From Corythucha ciliata (Eukaryota > Arthropoda > Insecta > Hemiptera > Tingidae): a DNA stretch of 64,000 bases. This document shows positions 56,368-64,000 of the stretch, piece by piece. A program made the translations under genes and the position numbers. The stretch's first letter is position 1, and every line of letters begins with the position of its first letter. The notes below the pieces were generated by a model that searched no databases, was not told where the DNA came from, and saw only the letters and a program-made list of their open reading frames with translations. The stretch spans positions 38,778,751 through 38,842,750 of the forward strand of contig CM075942.1 in assembly GCA_038030265.1 (NCBI GenBank), in the 5' to 3' direction.

Positions 56368-58312
56368 ACCTAAACCTCAACATCCAAAGTGAAAGTTTCC
56401 CTTCAACGCCAAATTGCTCCTCACAACCCACATATTGATTGGTAAAAAGTTCCACCATTTGGAGCTATGGGTTCGGGTGGGAGGGGGTAATAAGTTAGTA
56501 AATTCTTATTTTGTTCCAGTATTTCTAAAACATTTCGAAATCTATGAGGTTTAGCGTGAAAATGAGCATTTGCAAACATAATCTTCATCAAATTGCCCAC
56601 AAGAATGATCCCCGCGATAATCTTACTTAAGTGAACGGTTCGAGAGTTACGGCGAGTGTAGTAGTAAACATTTTTCGTATTTCGACGTTTTTTGTCGAAA
56701 AAGCTGGCATAAGGAAACTTTTTGTTTTTTACATGATTGAGTTTTGTAAAATCAAATGGAAATTTCAGTGGACCGTACAGGGACAAAAACCTCCCTTTCT
56801 TCTCAAGGGGCGCTACTTTTAAGGGATAATAGGCTTTCATATGCCTAGGCAGTAAACACAGAGTGGACCCGTACTGCTGTGACACAAAATTCTGGGTGAA
56901 ACTACGTCTAAAACCGAGTACAATGCCACCTCCGGAGGTTTCCTATCTCGAGCCATTCCTGATTTATGATTTTTTTCTTTATAATCCAAAAACAGGGCAA
57001 TTTCGTTCAAAAATTCGCGATTTCTCGGCTTATATCACACCTTAACCAAACATTGATGGCAGTTTCGGGAACCATGGAAAATTTCACTTGAGATAGAGGT
57101 CATTTCATTGCTTGAAATAATCATTAACTCCTAGAAATTTGGCCTTTCGTCATAGATTCACATAAACTCCATAAATTGTACGTTTTCCAAAACATTGCTG
57201 TATCCAAACGACCTGACCACAGACTGACGATGCCTCTAAAAAACGTCCATTATTTTCTAAAGTTTGTTATGGCGTATTCACATTTAACGGCACCCCTGAC
57301 ATTTCTCGCAATAACATCGCGAGAATGCTCAGAAACACATTTTTCTACAAAATAAATAACAATTGCTCACGATATTCGTCGAGAAACGTCAGTGGTAATA
57401 TGATATGTGAATGCATCATAAAAAAGCTGATAAGATGGGGACGTTTTTGTGATGCATCGCCAGTCTGTGGAGAAAGCCGTTTGGGTACAGCAATCTTTTG
57501 GAAAGCGTTCTTATTGTGGAGTTTACGTGAATCTACGACAAAAGGCCAGATTTTTGGGATTTGACGATCATTTCAAGTAATGAAATTGCCTCTATCCTAA
57601 CTGAAATTTTTCTTAGTTTCTGAAAATGTCATCAACGTTTGGATCAAGTGCAACGTAAGCCGAGAAATCTTGGATTTTTCAAAGCAATTACCGTTTTTCA
57701 TTTTAATTTTTAAAAAATCCTAAATCTTGAATGGATCTAGATAGGACCCGTCCGGAAGTGTCACTGTACTCGGCTTTAGACGTAGTTTCACCAAAAATGT
57801 TGTGTCACAGTAATACGGATCCACTCTGTGTTTATGGCCTAGGCATATGAAAGCCTATTATCCCTTCAAGAGTAGCGCACCTTGTGAAGAAGAGGGAGGT
57901 TGTTGTCCCTTGAAGGGAATATTACCAACATTATACCGCCCACTTCAATTGCAATTTTATTTTACAAAACTCAATCTTGCAAAAAACAACAAGTTTCCTT
58001 ACGCCAGGTTTTTCGACAAAAAACGTCGAATTGCGAAAAATGTTTACTTCTACACCCGTCGTAACTCCAGAACCGTTCACTTAAGTAAGATTATCGCGGG
58101 GATCATTCTTGTGGGCAATTTGATGAAGATTATTTTTGATTTCGAAATATTTTAGAAATACTGGAACAAAATAAGAATTTACTAACTTATTACCCCCTTT
58201 CACCCAAACCCATAGCTCCAAATGGTGGAACTTTTTACCAATCAATATGTGGGTTGTAAGGAACAATTTGGCGTTGAAGGGAAACTTTCACTTTGGATGT
58301 TGAGGTTAGGTC
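56368..58312. mobile_element. 1.94-kb palindrome, family C
   Basis: The ends GACCTAAACCTCAACATCC and its complement bound arms of about 960 bp that are complementary to near the centre (about 57330). By eye the arms differ at perhaps a fifth of positions, so this is old or the arms were never identical. Each arm carries a frame reading outward-to-inward with RRNSRTVHLSKIIAGII (minus strand 56421-56885, plus strand 57847-58155). The product is not recognised. A single diverged arm is at 44205-44690. Confidence 0.85.
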
Positions 58313-58673
58313 GTTTTTTTGACTTGAGGTGCTCGCACACAAGGCGCGGCGAAGCGAAGCGCGCCGAGGAGGATTTTTTCCGCGATGGAAAAATGCATAG
58401 AAATGAACGGGAGTCCGCACACTTGGGCGAAGCGGCGCGAAGAATTTCGCTGGAGAATTTTCTGGAGGAACCAGCCGAATTTTTCCGTGCCTCCTCGCGA
58501 CTCGCCGCTTCAGTGGGCGGGGGGTGCAGAAGAGAAGAGGCAAAAAATGAAAAGGTGGCGGGGTTGGGAATGCAATGAAAGCATCTTTTTCTCATCATTG
58601 ACCGTCTCGAACGAAGTGTTTCATCTCGTGTGGTGTCTGTAAATTAAAAAATAAGTAATTTCCGGTCATCACT

Positions 58674-59346
58674 ATGAACGACGAGGAACTGGTAACTCTT
58701 GTTCAGGAGTACCCATTTTTGTATGATTTGGAGGACAGCAGATAGTGCAACCAACTGGTCCGAGAAAATGCTTGGGAAGAAATCGGGAATAAAATGAAAC
58801 TGCGAAGCAAGTACCTTTCTATTTTACATTTTTTTAACGTTAACATTTAGTATTTAAGGTCTTCAAAGTATGAAATAATGTAATGAATCATCCCCTGACG
58901 AACAATATTCATTTGCCACAGTCACAGGATTCATCGCAGAAAAAGACAATACGAAGAACTTCGACTCCTATGACATCGGCTATGGCCCTACAGGAGTACT
59001 TAAACTTCAAGAATCAAAGTGAAGTTTCCCCAGCAGACCATCTTCATAAATACTTCGCAGCAGTTGAGGAAACATCCTTACTGTTTCCTTGTTGAGGAAA
59101 CAGTAAGGATGTTTCCTCCACAATTACAGGTTAAAGTCAAGTCCCACATTTCTCGCATTCTCCATGACGCGGAGTTCGAAAACATGTCTTATCCAAACCA
59201 TTCTCCCTCCCAGTCCGCTTGTTCTTCCCGACCGGTATTGGATCAAAGTGAACAAACACCGTCATCATATCAATCTATCCCCAACCCGGTCCTTACAGCC
59301 AATCAAATCATACCAATTTTCCATCCCTCTAATATTTTTGATGAAT
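58674..59346 (+). pseudogene. MADF-BESS gene of Harbinger element, three lesions
   Basis: ATG at 58674 opens a MADF domain (MNDEELVTLVQEYPFLYDLE) with a TAG at 58743-58745 where the conserved tyrosine codon is expected, then QLVRENAWEEIGNKM. An intron seems to follow (58809-58920 or so). Downstream, QDSSQKKTIRRTSTPMTSA leads to a BESS motif (HKYFAAVEETSLLF, then VKSHISRILHDAEF). A 28-base inverted insertion at 59090-59117 shifts the frame inside that motif. The last residues are HPSNIFDE at 59346. MADF and BESS mediate DNA and protein binding; in Harbinger elements a Myb/MADF partner helps the transposase reach the nucleus and the DNA. Confidence 0.8.
59067..59117. repeat. perfect 23-bp hairpin in the BESS codons
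   Basis: 59067-59089 is repeated as an exact inverted copy at 59095-59117 with a 5-base loop (TGTTG). Removing 59090-59117 makes the BESS frame continuous, so the second arm and loop are an insertion templated by the first arm. Confidence 0.9.
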
Positions 59347-59399
59347 AAAAATATGTACATACTATTTTATTATAATAAAGAAAATCATTAACAACTTAC

Positions 59400-59700
59400 C
59401 TCAGACATACGCCAAATCTTTCGTTGGCGGGAACAGCTCTTCGGAAAGTTGTATTTTGGCATTCAATTGAACCTTTCAACAAGCCGAGAAGTTCAAAGTA
59501 CTTTTCTTCTGACATACGAAAATACTTGAAATTTTTTTTTTATCTCTCCTCAAATCCTCAAACAAATGGTGAAATTCCCCGAAAGAACTTCTTCTCTGGT
59601 TAATTTTGTGAACCCACACTTTTCTTCTGTTCTTGTCTATTTGTTCTTCCTCCATTGCTACGGCAGCGAAAACAACCACTTCCTCATCGGACGAACTCAT
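59400..59700 (-). pseudogene. Harbinger transposase first exon
   Basis: ATG at 59700. MSSSDEEVVVFAAVAMEEEQ leads to KVWVHKINQRRSSFGEFHHL and FEDLRRDKKK; after a frameshift in a T9 run near 59530 the other frame reads YFRMSEEKYFELLGLLKG and RRAVPANERFGVCL. The exon ends at a consensus donor (CTGAG/GTAAGT) at 59400. This is the N-terminal region of HARBI1-like proteins; the DDE exon is absent. Confidence 0.85.
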
Positions 59701-59805
59701 CTTATGAAATGTGAGTTCGAAATTTTTCACTAGGACACAGTCGTTTCGACTCGAAACGGCTCTTTGGCGCGCTTCGATCCGCCGCGCCTTAGTGTGCGAG
59801 CACCT

Positions 59806-60217
59806 TTTACACCGTACTAAATATCTCGCTGTGATTACAGTTCTTCTACAGCAGCTACAGGTGATAGGGGAAAAAACACACGCGGGAAAGCATTTAGTAG
59901 GTAGGACGAACACTTGTGCAAGTGTGTAACAGGGAAGTTCGTCTAAGTTTCGTCTAAAGTTCGCCTCGCATAGGAACTCGCGTTCCCTTTGACTCGTGCC
60001 AGAAAAACCGCCCTAGAGGCGAATGCCACGAGTAACGAAACGAGTGGCGAGGCGAATGGTGAGAGCCCGGTTACACATTCGCGCTCGCTGTGCCCTTCGC
60101 CATTCGCCTCGCCACTCGCGCGAATGTGTAAACACGAGTTATATTGTATAATAATGCCAAATAATCAAATCAAGATTGAATTCCCAGAACTCTACTAGTC
60201 ATAACATAATAAAGGTA
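59806..60217. other. spacer with CpG-rich inverted repeats
   Basis: AGTGGCGAGGCGAATGG at about 60042 and its complement at about 60101 pair up. Overlapping this, GGTTACACATTCGCG (about 60069) pairs with CGCGAATGTGTAAAC (about 60120). Looks like one or two small CpG-rich MITEs. Confidence 0.5.
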
Positions 60218-60409
60218 TGTAAACCCCCTAGAACAAATATCGCCAGAGTCAGTCGTACCCGAGTTATTGACAGTGTCACTTGTGTTAGCATTAAGTCGCG
60301 ATTTTGTGTATTATTAAATTAAAGTTTTCGTGTGTTAAAATAAAATCGTTCTTTTTAAAAAAGACTTTTTTACGCCGCGAAACATATCTGGCACCCGAAC
60401 AGGGACTTG
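60218..60409 (+). mobile_element. LTR plus primer-binding site of a retrotransposon
   Basis: A 167-bp stretch begins TGTAAACC (60218), contains AATAAAATCG-type polyadenylation sequence and ends CGCGAAACA (60384). Four bases later TGGCACCCGAACAGGGAC (60389-60406) is an excellent primer-binding site of the tRNA-Lys type. No readable gag or pol follows (60410-60700), so it is a 5' fragment of an LTR retrotransposon. Confidence 0.7.
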
Positions 60410-61649
60410 TAGCAGGCTTCGGTGAACGTGCATCGTACAAAAAAGTGTGACCATTTGTCCCACTTCGACACTTCACCAGGTGAAAGTGCATCGCAAACGA
60501 GTGACCATTTGTCCCTCTATACACTTCACCAACCCAGCCAGAAGACTAGTCAAAGAACACATTCACACTTAGCGCAGGAAACGTTGTGGTCGATTCCCCA
60601 ACGCCAAAGACCTACACTTTTGACCCGTTGTCAATTCCGCGGTAACAGAAGTCGTTCCCGCCTGGAAAACACTCTCAAGAAGCCTAATTAAGTAATGGAG
60701 CACAAAGAGATGAGCTATTTAGAGGCTTGAAAAGGACAGAGAATACAAGGGACATTACGTTGCGGAAAATGGGCGTTTCGGCGGGATTTCAAAACATGCC
60801 AACTTTTGTTAATACATTTTTATGGTTTTAAATTTTTATTTATTTATTTACATGGAAGGATTGATATGCCTCATCGAAAATAAATATTGTTGGAAAATGT
60901 GAAACTTCCTCATTGTGATTCCCCAAGCTTTAAATATTCACCATTTCGATTCACGACTAACGGTTGGGCGTTGTAGTGAAACTTTTAGGTAATAAATAAA
61001 GTAATGAATGGATAATAAAATACGAAAGATATCTTGGCCCTATTAGTACCGGAAACAAAGTAAAATAGCGGCAAATTTTGGACCAACTTCGAGTATAGGT
61101 GGTTCATCATTGATTTCTTCCTGTTGATTCTTTAGGTATATGAAAGTTTAATGCGAGATGGAACCCACTCCCCCACCAACTCATGCACATCACGTCATAT
61201 CATCCACGTCAAAGGCACATCGGTATAAGTTATATTCTTCTTCTTGCCTGTCACCTCCGGGGGGTCTTCGAATTTTTAACGTACATGAAAAAATTAAAAT
61301 AAATAAACCGTCATCATTTGAATTTTGTTTTAGTGACAAACCAAGGTATGAAGTCATTAACACGCAATTTTCCTCTTTTTAGGAGCAGACGTACCATACA
61401 TAAATACTTTTTTCCTTTTTTCAGAACTCAAATGTACAACATAATATGACCGTAAACAAAAATAATAAGGGTATTCACGTCAACCATACTGTTTGTAGTT
61501 TTGTATAACAACCAGCTACTGTGTGGATGGGGTGTTACTTGATTATCGCCAAACTGATGAGCCGAAATATTCTAATAAGAAATAGTCCGAGTCAGTGGTG
61601 TAATTGAACGACTTCACGTCAGAGACAAATTGTGCCAACGTCACAATTT
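60410..61649. other. unassigned spacer
   Basis: Just after the primer-binding site, GTGACCATTTGTCCC occurs twice (about 60447 and 60500). The rest is AT-rich without a recognised gene. Confidence 0.3.
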
Positions 61650-62700
61650 TGAGGGCTAGTAAACACTTGAATACCGACGGTGCCGCTCCTCCACGCCTTC
61701 TGACCTGTGAAAAAACATTTTCCAGCGCTTCTGCGTGAATCTACTTAAAAGTAGGAAGTCGTAAAGTCGTATCCCACATCGTCGATCAGGAAGTCGCACC
61801 AACACGTTATTGAAGACGATGAAAGGATCAACCCACTGCTGAGTGGCTTCCATTTATCATCACTGTCAAATCTAGTATCCTGGATTACCGATATACATTT
61901 TTGGAGAAAATCCATTTTTTCATGTTTGTTTCTCTTCGATACACTTCTTTTTCGTAATCTACTCGACACTAGTTCGAATCCAGCGAGCTATGAGTCTTAT
62001 AAACCAGGCGGCGGTTAGAGCCTCTATTTCGACCAATTTTAATTCAACGGCAACTTCTAATGCTGACTCCGTCCTGACGAAATCCTCGTGCTTCAGGTGG
62101 TTTAGCAGACGGAAATCTTTGTTGCCTTCTATTTCCAGGTGCCAAAGTCTTTTAACGTAACTTCCGTCAACCAAGTTGGAGACTAGATTTTCTTCGTCAG
62201 CTATGGAAGATGGCAATGTGATGGAAGTATTTAAAACAGTTTTTCAAATTTTTCAGCAGATAACTGACATCTGGGACAACTTGTATATTGTGATCGTTCC
62301 ACACGAAATGCGATCTTCTATAGCCGTCTTTTTTGGCTTAAATGTTATGGAAACTCCAGAAACTCACAATTTTCCCATGCATATCCGACGTTACGCTTAC
62401 AATTCGTAGGACGGAATCATCGACGAATTTAACAACTTCAAACACCAACTCACTTAAATTGCACCGTTATTGGTGCAGTATTGGTGCACTTGTTCCACCA
62501 GTAGTTACGCTCCTTACGTGACAGACAACGACCTTTTTCCACGGTGTTTTCACTCCTCTCAACAAAGCCACGAGTAAGTGAGTGCCCAGCTTGGTTGTAT
62601 CGCCTAGGGTTACAAAGCCTTTAAATTCGTGTTGTCGTTTAACGTAATCTTCTGTAGGATTTATTGCCATCTCGTCGATGGACAGGGCGCAGTATCTGTT
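61650..62700 (-). pseudogene. P-type (THAP9-like) transposase relic
   Basis: In order on the minus strand: an acceptor-like TTTTACAACAG, then YCALSIDEMAINPTEDYV with the first acidic residues, EFKGFVTLGDTTKLGTHLLV and ALLRGVKTPWKKVVV (62700-62467). Then VDGSYVKRLWHLEIEGNKDF and ALEVAVELKLVEIEALTAAW (62180-62000), like the P-element GTP-binding insertion domain, and KWKPLSSGLILSSSSI (about 61860-61800). Several stops and shifts. The family call is by overall motif order and is tentative. Confidence 0.6.
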
Positions 62701-62730
62701 GTAAAATGTGATTAATTATTTTTAGAATAT

Positions 62731-63130
62731 CTAATGAGACATATTACCCAAAAGAGCATTCAAAACAGGGGTTATGTTCGTCACAATTCGTTGGCACAAG
62801 GAGTTGGAAATGTTCCACATCAAACTCAGAAGAGAATAACTGAGATTGTGCTTCAGTTTCATCATCGTCAGAAGAATTCTTGATTTTAGATCCAACTTGT
62901 GGGATTGTCTTCTATCAACAACAATTTTGGACGATAAATTAACTAGAAAGTCTAATATTTCAATGGAAGGAATTCCTGTTAGAGTAGCCACTTTTTTGTT
63001 ACAGTCGATATTCATCGCCAACGTTAACTTGACAGGCCTTATCCATTGTTTGCGGAAGCAAGAGGTCCTGTAGAGCTTCGGCTGCTATCTATAATCTTTC
63101 AAGCTGTACGACAGAAGAATCAGTGACACA
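62731..63130 (-). pseudogene. DDE_Tnp_4-type N-terminal region
   Basis: Reads KKVATLTGIPSIEILDFLVN, then DLKSRILLTMMKLKHNLSYS and LLSLMWNISNSLCQRI, a helix-turn-helix seen before DDE_Tnp_4 transposase domains in insects. A donor-like GTAATA follows at about 62744. Upstream, SSVVQLERL then a stop and IAAEAL. This may be the N-terminal part of the neighbouring relic or of a separate element; the splice phases did not fit. Confidence 0.55.
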
Positions 63131-63279
63131 TTCGCTGCATTCGATTTCCGTGATCGAGTGGGTAGCAACGTCGACAGCTTCCCGCTACGTAATCGTATCC
63201 GATCGCAGCAGTTTTCTCTTGATTAACTCCCACGAAACCACGAAAATGTACCATCATGTCTTTCGGTTTTCATCTGGAG

Positions 63280-63480
63280 GAATTCCGGTTAGTATTGCGA
63301 CTTTTTTTTCGCCGTCGACGTTTGCGTGCGACGTTTTTTTCGCTGCCGATTTGAAAAGAGAGTCATCGACGTTAACTTCATACGACATATCCATTTTCTG
63401 TGGAAGCTAGAGGTTCAGAAGAGCTTCAGCTGCTATCTATAATCTTTCAAGCTGTACGACAGAAGAATCGGAGCCACATT
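63280..63480 (-). repeat. duplicate of the preceding N-terminal region
   Basis: Parallels 62965-63130: both have CTATCTATAATCTTTCAAGC followed by TGTACGACAGAAGAATC (63088 and 63435) and a KKVAILTGIP-like peptide. In addition CAGCAGTTTTCTCTTGATTA occurs at 63207 and again at 63978. The region is therefore duplicated at least twice with divergence. Confidence 0.7.
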
Positions 63481-64000
63481 CACTGTTTTCCGCGATAAAG
63501 TCTGCAGCAACATCGATAGTTTACAGCCTAAAAACTGCAAGCAAGGGTACCTAAACTCAACTGAACTAGAGAAAGAAGAAGGGAGTAGAAGAAGAAAAAT
63601 AGGAAGAAGGGCGTTCAAGGTATGACATTCCCCAACCTATCGTTGTTTAGAGGAACACACTCTGAACAGCCAGGAAAAATGTAGTTTTCTTGTGAGATAT
63701 GTTTTTTGCGTTTCGGTAAATTTAATTCCACGAAACATGTACCAATTCTACGTTAATAAGATGAATGAAAATGGTAGCATGACGGGAAAACAGTAGTCAG
63801 TTGGCTTGAAGTGACGAGAACAGACGACCACGGTTTCTGACACTTTCATACCAAAACAACAGGCAAGCTCCCAAGCTTTTCGGCGGTCGACCATTGCATC
63901 TCAACTTTAGGGAAACGGTGAAACGATAATGCTGTGTCTCGGTTACGACACAGCTATCGTTCGATCGTATCCGATAGCAGCAGTTTTCTCTTGATTAACT
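63481..64000. other. right edge, partly duplicated sequence
   Basis: Only the repeat of 63190-63220 at 63963-64000 is recognisable; the element continues beyond the window. Confidence 0.4.

Larger units (their letters stand above)
58327..59805. mobile_element. compact PIF/Harbinger element, 1.48 kb
   Basis: The terminal inverted repeats of about 40 bp start AGGTGCTCGCACACAAGG on the left, and the right end (59766-59805) is the complement with one extra base. Within are a MADF-BESS gene on the plus strand and the first exon of a HARBI1-like transposase on the minus strand, convergent. The catalytic exon of the transposase is missing, as the element is too short. The flanking triplets TTG and TTT are only a partial TWA-type match. 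Confidence 0.85.

Noticed and set aside
58222..58642. Protein-coding gene in the GC-rich DNA at the left end of the Harbinger element
   Set aside because: All three frames are open because the terminal repeat is GC-rich and stop-poor; opposite strands look equally coding and no motif is seen.
60389..60406. Retrovirus provirus because of the lentivirus-like primer-binding site
   Set aside because: tRNA-Lys primers are common in insect LTR retrotransposons, and no gag, pol or env follows.
62700..62750. Intron linking the helix-turn-helix block to the P-type catalytic block
   Set aside because: Donor and acceptor words exist, but the phases do not join the two frames, so they are kept as separate relics.
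1..64000. CRISPR arrays, operons, bacterial genes
   Set aside because: No regularly spaced direct repeats with unique spacers and no dense same-strand genes; introns, polyadenylated retroelements and insect-type transposons show a eukaryotic nuclear genome.

Overview
This window looks like intergenic, transposon-saturated chromosome from an arthropod, probably an insect; the species cannot be named from the sequence. The reasons are AT-rich DNA, GT-AG introns of insect size, an arthropod-type repertoire of elements (Jockey and R2-like non-LTR retrotransposons, Gypsy, piggyBac, Tc1/mariner-type transposases with an N-terminal DUF4817-like domain, PIF/Harbinger with a MADF-BESS partner, hAT/ZMYM-like, P-type) and dozens of short inverted-repeat elements. 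I see no operons, no CRISPR and no gene that is clearly an ordinary host gene.

Layout. 0.4-4.6 kb: a repeat (called X here), broken up by insertions, including a 2.57-kb piggyBac-like element at a TTAA site that holds a tRNA-Thr(GGU)-like gene and the C-terminal end of a transposase, itself hit by a 137-bp MITE. 5-9 kb: palindromic 'B' elements, an R2-like fragment and a first DD41D-type transposase relic. 9.6-12.2 kb: a 2.6-kb unit with CCCAAG(T/C)AGCA termini and AATATT-rich ends, holding five consecutive exons of a gene resembling DUF4806 proteins; this is the most interesting locus. 13-14 kb: a 5'-truncated Jockey copy with an 11-bp target duplication. 14.4-16.7 kb: a hAT/ZMYM-like relic split by a long-terminal-inverted-repeat element ('A'). 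16.8-20.1 kb: a 3.3-kb Tc1/mariner-type element with about 480-bp inverted repeats. 20.1-22.9 kb: a deleted Gypsy element. 24-29.6 kb: piggyBac pieces, an intact copy of repeat X, a second A element and a nest of TWA-flanked MITEs.

32.7-40.2 kb: a 7.5-kb piggyBac element bounded by TTAA, with a 602-codon transposase frame broken only by two stop codons, and with a near-identical 1.81-kb tandem duplication inside it. 40-48 kb: Harbinger pieces, palindromic elements E and B, a DD41D element with about 175-bp terminal repeats, an arm of palindrome C and a MADF-BESS relic. 48-56 kb: LTR-retrotransposon debris and many inverted repeats. 56.4-59.8 kb: a 1.94-kb palindrome (C) next to a compact Harbinger element with convergent MADF-BESS and transposase genes. 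60.2 kb: an LTR and primer-binding site. 61.6-64 kb: P-type and DDE_Tnp_4-type transposase relics with internal duplication.

Almost all protein-coding sequence here is transposon-derived and broken. The exception is the DUF4806-like gene, whose five exons join in one open frame. Comparing copies within the window gives pre-insertion ('empty') versions of two insertion sites, which fixes the ends and target duplications of those elements directly. Family names come from remembered motifs, not searches; coordinates of repeat edges are good to a few bases where a target duplication is given and otherwise approximate.
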